In this document: piece by piece, positions 16,359 through 25,117 of the stretch | How positions within the stretch are numbered: the stretch's first letter is position 1 | Layout of the letters: each line of letters opens with the position of its first letter | NCBI RefSeq assembly: GCF_002979455.1 | Contig: NZ_PCOU01000018.1 | Location: forward strand, 1-64,000 | Length of the DNA stretch: 64,000 bases | Origin: Chryseobacterium sp. MYb7 | GTDB lineage: Bacteria; Bacteroidota; Bacteroidia; Flavobacteriales; Weeksellaceae | Reading direction: 5' to 3' | Translations under genes and position numbers: made by a program | Notes under the pieces: model-generated | Databases searched by the model: none | What the model saw: the letters and a program-made list of their open reading frames with translations, nothing else | What the model was told of the DNA's origin: nothing

Positions 16359-17474
16359 TTATTTTACTTTTACAAGCTCAACATCGAAAACTAACCAAGA
16401 GTTTGGCGGGATCACTCCTCCTGCACCTCTCTCTCCGTAAGCCATTGCTGGCGGGATTAATAATGTAGCAGTTTCACCTTCTTTCAATAACAGGATACCT
16501 TCATCCCATCCTTTGATTACTCTTCCCATTCCGATAGGAATTTCGATAGGCTCATTTCTTTTGAATGAAGAATCGAATTCAGTTCCGTCTACCAATTTAC
16601 CTGCATAGTGTACAGAGATATTATCACCAACCTTCGGAGCTTTACCGTCAGCTGTTTTTGTGATTTTATAGTAAAGACCTGATTCTGTTTTTTGCATACC
16701 AGCTTTTAGGTTTTCAACTAATTTCTCCTGGTTAGCTTTGAATTCTTCTTCTTTTTTCTTCTTTTCAGCTTCTTCTTTAGCGATGAAAGCTTTATTGTTT
16801 TCTGCGATTTTAGCTTTTCCTTCGTTGAAAGTTTTAGCTGCATCGTAGTGCTTGTATTCGTCACCTTTGCTGAAAACAGAAACTTTTTCTAAAACGATAT
16901 CTGTTTTAGGCTTATCCTGAGCTCCTTTTTCAACGTTAGCAATAGCATCAATCACATCGTTACCTTTTACTACTTTTCCGAAGATAGTGTGTCTTCCATC
17001 TAACCAAGGTGTAGCCACTTCAGTGATGAAGAACTGAGAACCGTTGGTATTAGGTCCAGAGTTTGCCATAGAAAGAACCCCTTTCCCTGTATGCTTAAGG
17101 TCATTTCTTTCATCCTCGAATTTATATCCCGGATCACCTGCTCCAGTTCCTTTAGGGTCACCTCCCTGGATCATGAAATCTTTGATTACTCTGTGGAAAA
17201 TAGTTCCGTCATAGTAAGGAACTCCCTTAGCCTTAGCTTTGTTGTCGATTTTCCCTTCTGCAAGACCGATAAAGTTGGCTACAGTTACTGGTGCTTTCTT
17301 GTCCTCAAATTTTACAATTAAGTTACCTTTTGTAGTTTGAAGATTGGCATAAAGTCCGTCATTAAGACCTTCGTAAGTTTCTTTGTCTACGTTCATTTTT
17401 TTATAAATTGGGGTACAACTCATCAGCGAAATACTTGCCGCTGCCAGAATTATATTCTTGTTAAACAATTTCAT
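16359..17474 (-). CDS. Dual-family peptidyl-prolyl isomerase lipoprotein (cyclophilin + FKBP)
   Basis: 371 residues with a lipoprotein signal (LMSC, lipidated Cys20). Residues about 40-205 are a cyclophilin domain (FHRVIKDFMIQGGDP, GPNTNGSQFFIT, LDGRHTIFG). A Lys/Glu-rich linker of about 60 residues follows. The C-terminal about 110 residues form an FKBP domain (VHYAGKLVDGTEFDSSF, VIKGWDEGI, YGERGAGGVIPPNSWLVFDVEL). It should be a cell-envelope folding catalyst. Fusions of the two families are known in Flavobacterium and Treponema but are rare. It lies 3 nt after gldI. Confidence 0.92.
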   Translation of the reverse strand: MKLFNKNIILAAASISLMSCTPIYKKMNVDKETYEGLNDGLYANLQTTKGNLIVKFEDKKAPVTVANFIGLAEGKIDNKAKAKGVPYYDGTIFHRVIKDFMIQGGDPKGTGAGDPGYKFEDERNDLKHTGKGVLSMANSGPNTNGSQFFITEVATPWLDGRHTIFGKVVKGNDVIDAIANVEKGAQDKPKTDIVLEKVSVFSKGDEYKHYDAAKTFNEGKAKIAENNKAFIAKEEAEKKKKEEEFKANQEKLVENLKAGMQKTESGLYYKITKTADGKAPKVGDNISVHYAGKLVDGTEFDSSFKRNEPIEIPIGMGRVIKGWDEGILLLKEGETATLLIPPAMAYGERGAGGVIPPNSWLVFDVELVKVK

Positions 17475-17477
17475 GTA

Positions 17478-17990
17478 TTATAGGGCTTTTAATTTTATGA
17501 TTAATGGAATGTCGTTGTCTATTTTCTTTTCGTCTCCGTAAGTTCCGTACGCTAAAGAAGATGGCACCAAAAGCGTTACTTCCTCTCCATCATGTATAAA
17601 ACGCAAGGCGTTCTCCACTGCTCTCAGTTCATCAAAGTGCCCGAATTTGGCATCTCTTCTCTCAAAAGGCTTGTCATAGATTTTAGTCTGGTCAAAATCG
17701 TACAGATCATAAGAATAAGAAATCAAAGATTCGTCTTTTCTTCTTTCTCTCTGATCATAACCTTCTACCGTCACCCAGTAATTAAGCTGCGTAGGATAAT
17801 ACTTAACAGACTGGCCACCAATCCAATCCTGAATCTGACCTCTTTCTATTACGTTAAGATTTTTCATCCTGTTTTTAGAAACATCCAGATCTTTTTGGCT
17901 TAAAACACCACCTACAGGAGGGTGTGCCGTCTGTGCATTTCTGTTGCAGCTCAACAGGCTTATGGCTGATATGAAGAGTATTTTTTTCAT
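17478..17990 (-). CDS. gldI: GldI-like FKBP-type lipoprotein
   Basis: 170 residues with lipoprotein signal MKKILFISAISLLSC (Cys15). The mature domain is FKBP-like (GEEVTLLVPSSLAYGTYGDEKKIDNDIPLIIKLKAL), and its central part resembles GldI of Flavobacterium, needed for gliding and type IX secretion in that genus. Here it is followed 3 nt later by the dual immunophilin, so the two form a folding operon. Whether this strain glides cannot be said from the window. The gene name rests on family resemblance. Confidence 0.7.
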   Translation of the reverse strand: MKKILFISAISLLSCNRNAQTAHPPVGGVLSQKDLDVSKNRMKNLNVIERGQIQDWIGGQSVKYYPTQLNYWVTVEGYDQRERRKDESLISYSYDLYDFDQTKIYDKPFERRDAKFGHFDELRAVENALRFIHDGEEVTLLVPSSLAYGTYGDEKKIDNDIPLIIKLKAL

Positions 17991-18184
17991 AAACTTCTGC
18001 GAAAATACACATTTCGCGAATTAATTACAAAACTTATCTAGGATTTACAGGAACAATTTAGTGAGAATAAAAATACCTGCTTAACTTCTGGAAAATGATT
18101 TAAATATTTAAGCTAAATTTTAGTTTACAGGAAAATTAAAAAGCCAGGAAAAATCCCGGCTTTCATATCATTATTTAAATACTG

Positions 18185-19255
18185 TTAAACTGTTTCAAGA
18201 GCGTGATCTACAGTCACTCTCCATCCGAAAGGATCTTCAGAAAGGTTGTTTTGCAGGTCTACCAAATCTTTCTTAAGAAGAGCAGCAAAGCTTTCTTCAT
18301 CAGATAATCTTGGAAGAGCCAATTTCTCACCCTGATATCCTAAAGCCTGGAACTGAGTGGTTACAACTGCCGTACCTACTCCCCACACTTCTTTAAGAGA
18401 ACCTTCTTTCAAAGCTTCAATAACTGTTTTTACAGGAATTGGTTCTACCTTTACTTCGATTCCTCTTTTCTTAGCTAACTGGATGAAACTGTCTCTTGTT
18501 ACTCCGTCCAGAATTTTCTCAGATGTTGGAGGTGTATAGATCGTATCGTTGATTCTTACAAATACGTTCATAGTACCACTTTCTTCGAAATATTCGTGAG
18601 TAGCATCATCTGTCCAGATGATTTGCTCGTAGCCTTCTTCAATTGCCAATTGAGTTGGATAGAAAGAAGCAGCATAGTTTCCTGCAGCTTTTGCAGAACC
18701 TACTCCTCCATTTGCCGCTCTTGAATAGTGATCAGAGATTTTTACAGATACCGGCTCAGAATAATAGCTCTTCGCAGGTGTTGCAACGATGGCAAACATA
18801 TATTTATTAGATACTCTTGCTTTCAAAGCTTCTTCCGTAGCAAAAATCAATGGTCTGATATAAAGTGACATTCCTTCCCCCTGTGGAATCCACTCTCTAT
18901 CGATATCTACCAATGCTTTCAATCCGTCTAAAAACATTTCTTCAGTTACCTCAGGCATAGCAAGACGCTTTGCCGATTTATTGATACGTTCAAAATTCTT
19001 TTCAGGCCTGAAAAGGAAAACCTGCCCGTCTTTGTCTTTATAGGCTTTCATACCTTCAAAACAAGCTTGTCCATAGTTTACTCCCATCATGGCAGGTGTA
19101 AATGGTATTGGACCGTAAGGAACTAATTTTACATCCCCCCATTTTCCGTCTTCATACTCACATATAATCATATGATCAATGAAAGTACCACCAAATGAAA
19201 AATTGTTAGGGTCAAATGTAGAAATTCTGGAGTTTTCAGTTTTTTGAATTATCAT
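18185..19255 (-). CDS. ilvE: Branched-chain amino acid aminotransferase
   Basis: 356 residues, class IV PLP aminotransferase of the BCAT type. It transfers amino groups between Glu and the oxo-acids of Leu, Ile and Val. Landmarks are QACFEGMKAYK, the PLP lysine segment GGVGSAKAAGNYAAS, EESGTMNVFV and LDGVTRDSFI. Length matches eukaryote-like bacterial BCATs. Monocistronic. A TAAATTTG box lies on the minus strand at 19281-19288, 26 nt before the start. Confidence 0.95.
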   Translation of the reverse strand: MIIQKTENSRISTFDPNNFSFGGTFIDHMIICEYEDGKWGDVKLVPYGPIPFTPAMMGVNYGQACFEGMKAYKDKDGQVFLFRPEKNFERINKSAKRLAMPEVTEEMFLDGLKALVDIDREWIPQGEGMSLYIRPLIFATEEALKARVSNKYMFAIVATPAKSYYSEPVSVKISDHYSRAANGGVGSAKAAGNYAASFYPTQLAIEEGYEQIIWTDDATHEYFEESGTMNVFVRINDTIYTPPTSEKILDGVTRDSFIQLAKKRGIEVKVEPIPVKTVIEALKEGSLKEVWGVGTAVVTTQFQALGYQGEKLALPRLSDEESFAALLKKDLVDLQNNLSEDPFGWRVTVDHALETV

Positions 19256-19340
19256 TTTTTAAAATTTTTACGATGTTCTACAAATTTAACATAATTTTCT
19301 AAATATAAAAATTTTAGAGTAAATTTGACAAAAAAATAGC

Positions 19341-20015
19341 TTGAAAAGAGAGATTAAGACCACAAACGACGGAAGTAAAACATTGTTTATCAATGATTTA
19401 AATGAAAACTACCATTCCCATCACGGAGCACTTCAGGAAGCTGAACACGTGTTTATCAAAAACGGACTAAATTTGATAAATGATTACGAAATTAATATTT
19501 TAGAACTCGGTTTTGGAACAGGTTTGAATGTTTTGGTGACAATTAATGAATATTTAAAAACTGACAAAAATCATGTCATCAATTATTTTTCGCTTGAAAA
19601 ATATCCCATAAATGAATCCGAAGTTAAGGATTTGGCTTACTTTGAGCTTTTTGACAAGCCTGAGTTTAAAAATATTTATCAGAAAATTCATCTGGCAGAT
19701 TGGGAAAAGTCAGTAGAAATCATTAGTGGATTCAACTTAAAAAAGATAGAATGTGATTTTTTTGACCTGAAAGACATTGATCTGCCCAAAATCAATCTAG
19801 TTTACTTCGATTGTTTTGGAGCCAGAGTACAGCCTGACCTTTGGGAAAAGCCATTATTTGAACTGGTATCTGACAAAATGGCCATTAACGGATTATTAAC
19901 CACTTACTCTTCTAAAGGCAGTGTAAGACGAATCCTTCAGGAACTTAATTTCCAGGTTGAAAAAAAACAGGGACCTCCAGGGAAAAGAGAGATGATTAAT
20001 GCCATTAAATTGTAG
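19341..20015 (+). CDS. mnmD: tRNA 5-methylaminomethyl-2-thiouridine methyltransferase, MnmD-type
   Basis: 224 residues, the stand-alone methyltransferase domain of MnmC (DUF752). It methylates the wobble uridine of certain tRNAs using SAM. The SAM site is ILELGFGTGLNVLVT; the family motif NENYHSHHGALQEAEHVF is at the N-terminus and LVYFDCFGARVQPDLW follows. There is no in-frame ATG at a suitable place; TTG at 19341 gives the expected N-terminus MKREI. The FAD-dependent oxidase half of MnmC is absent, as usual in Bacteroidota. Confidence 0.88.
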   Translation: MKREIKTTNDGSKTLFINDLNENYHSHHGALQEAEHVFIKNGLNLINDYEINILELGFGTGLNVLVTINEYLKTDKNHVINYFSLEKYPINESEVKDLAYFELFDKPEFKNIYQKIHLADWEKSVEIISGFNLKKIECDFFDLKDIDLPKINLVYFDCFGARVQPDLWEKPLFELVSDKMAINGLLTTYSSKGSVRRILQELNFQVEKKQGPPGKREMINAIKL

Positions 20016-20200
20016 AATGGAAGCTTGGGGATGGGTCCTGGATGTTTACAACCGACTGTTTAATTAATTTTTTATTTTAAAATAATAATCAATATATAAG
20101 ATTCGTTGATTCAAGATTACTAAAAATAAATAGGATTAAACTTCCAGCTTCGCGCTTCCAACTTCCAGCTTTTTCTCAACAAAATTCCTTACATTAGCTA
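20016..20200. repeat. Short intergenic minisatellite-like text
   Basis: 'cttccagcttcgcgcttcc' followed by 'aacttccagcttt' (20141-20172) is an internally repetitive phrase of about 12-nt units, and 'gaagcttggg' at 20027 is a partial reverse copy. This fits a dispersed intergenic repeat. No gene. Confidence 0.5.
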
Positions 20201-20223
20201 TACAAATATTATACATTATATAT

Positions 20224-20640
20224 ATGATAGATAAGATCAACATTAGAGTGTATGCGTGTGCGGTAAAAGACAAACAAGTTCTGACTTTATTTGAGGAATA
20301 TGCCGGTGAACCTTTAATGAAATTTCCGGGTGGCGGATTGGAATATGGTGAAGGAGTTGTAGAGTGTCTGCATCGCGAATTTGATGAAGAACTGAATGTG
20401 AAGATCAATATTCTGGAACATTTCTATACTCAGGAAAACTTCCTGGTTTCCCGATTCAAAGAAAATGAGCAGCTTCTTACCATATATTATATAGTAGACA
20501 TCGTAAATGAGGAAGATTTTATTATTCTGGATCCCTGTATCGAAAAAACAGAATGGATTGATATAGACAGACCAGACAATCCTTTTCCTCTTCCAATAGA
20601 TAAGATTGTATTCGATAAATTAAAAGAAAAATTCCTGTAA
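20224..20640 (+). CDS. Nudix hydrolase
   Basis: 138 residues with a complete Nudix box from about residue 37 (GGGLEYGEGVVECLHREFDEEL), so a Mg-dependent hydrolase of a nucleoside diphosphate derivative. The substrate is unknown. The stop codon lies inside the terminator stem that follows. Monocistronic. Confidence 0.9.
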   Translation: MIDKINIRVYACAVKDKQVLTLFEEYAGEPLMKFPGGGLEYGEGVVECLHREFDEELNVKINILEHFYTQENFLVSRFKENEQLLTIYYIVDIVNEEDFIILDPCIEKTEWIDIDRPDNPFPLPIDKIVFDKLKEKFL

Positions 20641-20660
20641 GTATTCTTACAGGAATTTTT
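20627..20660. terminator. Bidirectional terminator overlapping the Nudix stop
   Basis: A 15-bp perfect stem (20627-20641 with 20646-20660) around TATT, with an A-run on the left arm and a T-run on the right arm. It serves both the Nudix gene and the convergent DUF4294 gene. Confidence 0.9.
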
Positions 20661-20672
20661 TATATTATTATA

Positions 20673-21377
20673 TTATTTCTTAACTTTAAAATCACTAGCC
20701 CCCGGATAAGGCTGCAGATAACCTGAATTCCAATTGGACTGAAGCAGTGACTCAATAAATTCATCCGTTCTGTTCGTATGAGGATCGTAGCGGTCTTTCA
20801 GATCAATATCGGCCATTTTTCCTTTTACATTCCACCAGAAAGCACTCCACCCTCCTCTTAATTCTTTGATAATTTCAAATACATTTTTCCCGGTAGCTCT
20901 GTTCATCAGCTTTGCAAAAACCTGTCCTTCGGTTGTGGTAAGGTCTCTCAGTTGTTTTTCATACTGATCTGCAAGCATATTCTGTCTCTCTCTTACAAAT
21001 TTTCTTTTGGCTTTGCTGTCCATGTCATTCATATCCACCTGGATATCTCTGTACTGCTGGAGCGCAGTTACAAATAACGGATATACTCTGTACAGCTTTT
21101 TATTGAGGAAATAATAGTAATTCTTATCCAGCTGATTATTAAATCTTGGTTTATTTACCAAAACCAACTCATCCAGTACAATTACCGGCTCTCCGTTCGT
21201 CTCATACACTCTGAACTTTTGCTGTTCATCGTAATAGTATTTACTTCCAAATTCATCTACTTTCAGAGATTCTGGCGGATATTGATTCAGTGGTTTTGCC
21301 ACTATACCATCTTTTTGTCCGAAAACGCTGACTCCAAAAAAGAAAACAAAAAGGCAGATAATCTTACTAAAATTCAT
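20673..21377 (-). CDS. DUF4294 domain secreted protein
   Basis: 234 residues from the ATG at 21377, chosen because MNFSKIICLFVFFFGVSVFGQ is a clean signal peptide; the frame is open 12 codons further upstream. The mature part is the DUF4294 domain of Bacteroidota (YYYFLNKKLYRVYPLFVTALQQYRDIQ, GQVFAKLMNRATGKNVFEIIKELRGGWSAFWWN). Function is unknown; envelope location is inferred. Its start lies about 50 nt from the divergent M42 peptidase gene. Confidence 0.85.
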   Translation of the reverse strand: MNFSKIICLFVFFFGVSVFGQKDGIVAKPLNQYPPESLKVDEFGSKYYYDEQQKFRVYETNGEPVIVLDELVLVNKPRFNNQLDKNYYYFLNKKLYRVYPLFVTALQQYRDIQVDMNDMDSKAKRKFVRERQNMLADQYEKQLRDLTTTEGQVFAKLMNRATGKNVFEIIKELRGGWSAFWWNVKGKMADIDLKDRYDPHTNRTDEFIESLLQSNWNSGYLQPYPGASDFKVKK

Positions 21378-21428
21378 TATTTTTACACTTATAAGAACAA
21401 AAATTGAACGCAAAAATCATTCCTTTTT

Positions 21429-22502
21429 ATGAAATTTGAAAAGAAATCTTTGAAATTTTTAGAAAATTATTTAAACACATCATCACCAACCGGTTATGAA
21501 CACAAAGGACAGGAAGTCTGGATGAACTACATCAGACCTTATGTAGACAAAATAGAAGTAGACCATTATGGAACCTGTTACGGGATCATCAATCCGGAAG
21601 CTGAATTTAAGGTAGTGATTGAAGCCCATGCTGATGAAATTTCGTGGTACGTTAATTATATTACAGATGACGGATTAATCTATGTTATCAGAAACGGAGG
21701 TTCAGACCAAACAATCGCTCCCTCAAAAGTGGTTCATATTCACGGAGAAAAAGGAATTGTAAAAGGAGTATTCGGATGGCCGGCTATTCATACAAGAACC
21801 AATCAAAATGAGCCAACTCCAAAAATCGAAAATATCTTCATTGATTGTGGTGCCACTTCTAAAAAGGAAGTGGAAGAAATGGGAATTTTCGTAGGCTGCA
21901 TGATTACTTACCCTGATGAATTCTTTGAAATGAACGACAGATATTTCGTCTGCAGAGCATTAGACAATAGAATCGGAGGTTTTATGATTGCTGAAGTAGC
22001 GAGACTTTTAAAAGAAAATAAAAAATCTATTCCTTTCGGACTTTATATTACCAATTCTGTACAGGAAGAGGTAGGTTTATACGGTGCAGATATGATTGCT
22101 GATACCATCAAACCTAATATCGCGATTGTAACAGATGTTACCCACGACACCACTACTCCAATGATCGAAAAGAAAAAAGAGGGCGATCAGAAATGTGGTG
22201 CAGGACCGGTAGTTTTCTTTGCACCAAGCGTTCATCACACGATCAGAGAACTGATTATTGACACTGCAAAAGCTAAAAAGATTCCTTTCCAGAGAGCAGC
22301 GGCAAGCAGAGCAACAGGAACAGACACAGACGCATTCGCTCATTCTAATGGCGGAGTACCAAGTGCCTTAATTTCCTTACCTTTGCGTTATATGCATACT
22401 ACGGTAGAAATGGTCTCTAAAGAAGATGTAGGTAACGTGATTAAACTTATCTATGAGACTATTCTGAAGATTAATCCAGAAATGAAATTGAAGTATCATT
22501 AG
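21429..22502 (+). CDS. M42 family metallopeptidase (FrvX/glutamyl-aminopeptidase-like)
   Basis: 357 residues, cytoplasmic di-metal aminopeptidase of the M42 family. Visible ligands and catalytic residues: EAHADEIS, RALDNRIGG, QEEVGLYGA (catalytic and ligand Glu) and VTDVTHD. The N-terminus SPTGYEHKGQEVW is characteristic. Single gene, divergent from DUF4294. Peptide specificity not readable. Confidence 0.9.
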   Translation: MKFEKKSLKFLENYLNTSSPTGYEHKGQEVWMNYIRPYVDKIEVDHYGTCYGIINPEAEFKVVIEAHADEISWYVNYITDDGLIYVIRNGGSDQTIAPSKVVHIHGEKGIVKGVFGWPAIHTRTNQNEPTPKIENIFIDCGATSKKEVEEMGIFVGCMITYPDEFFEMNDRYFVCRALDNRIGGFMIAEVARLLKENKKSIPFGLYITNSVQEEVGLYGADMIADTIKPNIAIVTDVTHDTTTPMIEKKKEGDQKCGAGPVVFFAPSVHHTIRELIIDTAKAKKIPFQRAAASRATGTDTDAFAHSNGGVPSALISLPLRYMHTTVEMVSKEDVGNVIKLIYETILKINPEMKLKYH

Positions 22503-22619
22503 TAGAATCAAGATGCCAGACACAAGATTCAAGACAATTAAAGTATGGCCATAAAACATTTGTTTTCAACCTATTTTGATTCTTGGTTCCTGACTCTAAA
22601 TATCTAATATAAAGTAAAA
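22503..22619. repeat. Intergenic inverted-repeat text
   Basis: 'aatcaagatgccagac' and 'aagattcaagac' are partly mirrored by 'gattcttggttcctgac' 60 nt later, giving an imperfect long hairpin. The wording resembles the interval at 5952-6057. Confidence 0.45.
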
Positions 22620-23270
22620 ATGAAAACGAAGCTTATTGCTCCATCCCTTTTATCTGCAGACTTTGGGAATCTGCAAAGAGACATTGAAATGCTGAACAAC
22701 TCTCAGGCCGACTGGTTCCACATTGATGTAATGGACGGCAGATTTGTTCCTAACATTTCATTTGGTTTTCCGGTGATGAAAACTGTGCAGCAGCATGCCA
22801 AAAAATTCGTGGATGTTCACCTGATGATCGTAGAACCTGAAAAATATGTTGATGAATTCATCAATCATGGAGCAGATCTTATTTCTGTACACTATGAAGC
22901 ATGTACTCACCTTCACAGAACTATTCATCATATTCAAAGCAAAGGGGCAAAAGCGGGCGTCGTTTTAAACCCATCTACTCCGGTATTAATGCTTGAAGAC
23001 ATTATTGCAGATGTAGATCTTGTTTTGTTGATGAGTGTAAATCCAGGGTTTGGAGGTCAGAAATTCATTGAAAACACCTACAAAAAAATTGCTGAAACTA
23101 AAGATCTGATCTTAAGCAACAACTCTACAGCGCTTATAGAAATAGATGGTGGGGTAAATATTGACAATGCTTCAAAACTTTTTGAAGCAGGAGCTGATGT
23201 TCTTGTAGCAGGAAATGCTGTGTTCTCAGCAGAAAGTCCAGAAAGAATGATTGAACTTTTAAAGATTTAA
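22620..23270 (+). CDS. rpe: Ribulose-phosphate 3-epimerase
   Basis: 216 residues, a TIM-barrel enzyme interconverting ribulose 5-phosphate and xylulose 5-phosphate in the pentose phosphate pathway. Landmarks: APSLLSADFGNL, HIDVMDGRFVPNISFG (metal ligands His and Asp), VDVHLMI, LMSVNPGFGGQKFI and EIDGGVN. Normal length. A terminator follows at 23298. Confidence 0.95.
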   Translation: MKTKLIAPSLLSADFGNLQRDIEMLNNSQADWFHIDVMDGRFVPNISFGFPVMKTVQQHAKKFVDVHLMIVEPEKYVDEFINHGADLISVHYEACTHLHRTIHHIQSKGAKAGVVLNPSTPVLMLEDIIADVDLVLLMSVNPGFGGQKFIENTYKKIAETKDLILSNNSTALIEIDGGVNIDNASKLFEAGADVLVAGNAVFSAESPERMIELLKI

Positions 23271-23297
23271 CAGATCAGTTTATCTTAATAATAAACA

Positions 23298-23323
23298 AAA
23301 GGCAGCCAATGGCTGCCTTTTCT
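23298..23323 (+). terminator. Intrinsic terminator after rpe
   Basis: AAAGGCAGCC (23298-23307) pairs with GGCTGCCTTT (23311-23320) around AAT, followed by further T residues. Confidence 0.9.
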
Positions 23324-23488
23324 CTTGTTTGGAATTAAAGTCTTCGTGGTTATAAATCTTTTTTCAACATTTCGAAATGTTAAAATCTGTTTTGTCTTGC
23401 TAACAACACAAAGATCAGAATAAAACCATTGTTACACATCCGTAGAAATACCAAATCTGCCATTAAGTATTTTTACTTAATCATTCCT

Positions 23489-23980
23489 TTATACTTCCCT
23501 GTTCCATACGCAGGCACAGACTACAAAAATGATTGAAATGACGGAAAAAACGGTTCTTATATTATTCAGGAAGTTCCATCTGTTTTCAAAATTATCACGC
23601 ATCTGTTTGATTGCTTCTGTTGTAGAATTGGAAATATCAAACTTATCCAGAGCATCATTCATGGGAACATTTCCGGCGACTGTTACCCCGAAAACACCAA
23701 TCAGATAAGCCAATGTGGCCAACAGGAGAAAAATAAAAGCCGGCTGATGCCCACGGAATAAAAAGGTAGATACCGGAAGAAGAATCACCGTTCCCATAAA
23801 GCTCATAAAAAAGACAGGATTTAGAATTTCCCGGTTAATATTCTGCATTGCCTTCAGGTATTCCGTATCGGACAGTTTTCCCAGTCCAAGAACAACAGAA
23901 CATGAATAAGCATAGAAAAGTCCTCCTATCAGAGCAGTGAGGACAGCGGTAATGATCAATACGAGTGTTGTCATTTTCAT
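23489..23980 (-). CDS. DUF1772 (anthrone oxygenase-like) membrane protein of the MNIO cluster
   Basis: 163 residues with four hydrophobic helices. Family signs are the N-terminal LTALIGGLFYAYSCSV and the later VAGNVPMNDALDKFD...FENRWNFLNNIRT. It begins 36 nt downstream of the MNIO gene and reads the same way, so it is probably the third gene of that operon. In described MNIO (bufferin-type) clusters a DoxX-type membrane protein occupies a similar place; equivalence here is inference. It may modify, insert or export something made by the cluster, or be unrelated. Confidence 0.8.
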   Translation of the reverse strand: MKMTTLVLIITAVLTALIGGLFYAYSCSVVLGLGKLSDTEYLKAMQNINREILNPVFFMSFMGTVILLPVSTFLFRGHQPAFIFLLLATLAYLIGVFGVTVAGNVPMNDALDKFDISNSTTEAIKQMRDNFENRWNFLNNIRTVFSVISIIFVVCACVWNREV

Positions 23981-24016
23981 ATAATTTGATTTTGGTTATC
24001 AGGTAGTAGGAATGAA

Positions 24017-25114
24017 TTAATAAGGATTCCATTTTCTAATGATATTCTGGGCAGTCAAGATCATCTCAGGATCCCAGTTTTTAGTTTTAAAATAATGAAA
24101 GTCCAGATCTTTAATGACTGCCGCATCTATATTGTCAAAAAGAAGCTGTGTAAGTCTCGACTGTTCTTCAAACAAAACAAGATCTTCCAAAGGTTTCTCA
24201 GCAATTTTTACATCCTTCTTATTCCAGTTTTTTTTCTTTTCTCTTTTCCAGTCCGAAGCTTCAATAGTCCCTTTAACACTATTAAAATCCTTCAGGAAGT
24301 TGTCTTTTTCTTCATCCGTTTTTAAAGTATGTCCCAGCCTTTCAATAATGATATATTCAAGATTTTGACATTGTGTCAGCACAGAGGGTAAAACAGAAAA
24401 AATCTCCTTTGGTATAACATCATCATGCGTATCTCTTCTTACCTGCTTTTTTCCATAAGCACTCTCCTGCCAGCTTCCTCCCGAAAGATGAATTTCTTTG
24501 ACTTTTCCCAAAGGATATAAATCAATTATTTCCTGCATTTCTACTTCAAAATTATACGATTGGCAATAGATGTTATGAAGATCTAGAATCAGAAAACCAT
24601 CGGTATCTTCTGTCAGTTTATCCAGGAAAACACCTTGTTCTTTAACATCGTCAACAGAAAACGAAAAGGCTAGATTTTCTATCCCCACAGGAATATTTAC
24701 AGCCTCCTGAAGTCTGTACAGCCTATCTTTTCCTATCTCTAAGGTTTTGGGATTCAAAGATACAGGCAACGGCACTCCCTGGTGAAAATTTTCAGTGTTC
24801 ATGAAACCAAAATGTTCCGTGATATGATTGTATTTCCGCAGGCTTACTTCTTCTTTAAGCTTTTTCAGCCATTCTTCCTGCCTTCCTGTCCATCTTGCAT
24901 CAAACAAGGAATAATAAACACCATGCCCTATTAATCGGTCATTTTCTGCATAAAAATTCAGCAGATCACAAAGCCAGCCTGGTTCATTTGAATGGTAAAG
25001 CGTATCAAAAGACCATTCCAGTATATCCACAGAATTGCTTTGCAATAATGGTAAAAGGGCAGAAACAAACTCTGTTTCCGCCATCATTGATATTCCTAAT
25101 AGTGGTTTATCCAT
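24017..25114 (-). CDS. DUF692 family multinuclear iron enzyme (MNIO), RiPP-modifying
   Basis: 365 residues. The DUF692 TIM-barrel metal ligands are all visible: His64 (IGHGVYYS), His101 (TEHFGF), Glu146 (GIENLAF), Asp178/His180/Asn181 (LDLHNIY), His209 (IHLSGG), Asp228/His230 (DTHDDV) and Glu258 (IERLG). Known members (MbnB, TglH, ChrH, BufB) use two or three irons and oxygen to rebuild Cys residues in a peptide. It starts 3 nt after the stop of a precursor-like gene ending GHGCPACGMG. Beyond the barrel (about 285-365) is a charged linker and a helical segment longer than in minimal homologues, possibly replacing the usual separate partner protein. Confidence 0.88.
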   Translation of the reverse strand: MDKPLLGISMMAETEFVSALLPLLQSNSVDILEWSFDTLYHSNEPGWLCDLLNFYAENDRLIGHGVYYSLFDARWTGRQEEWLKKLKEEVSLRKYNHITEHFGFMNTENFHQGVPLPVSLNPKTLEIGKDRLYRLQEAVNIPVGIENLAFSFSVDDVKEQGVFLDKLTEDTDGFLILDLHNIYCQSYNFEVEMQEIIDLYPLGKVKEIHLSGGSWQESAYGKKQVRRDTHDDVIPKEIFSVLPSVLTQCQNLEYIIIERLGHTLKTDEEKDNFLKDFNSVKGTIEASDWKREKKKNWNKKDVKIAEKPLEDLVLFEEQSRLTQLLFDNIDAAVIKDLDFHYFKTKNWDPEMILTAQNIIRKWNPY

Positions 25115-25117
25115 ATT

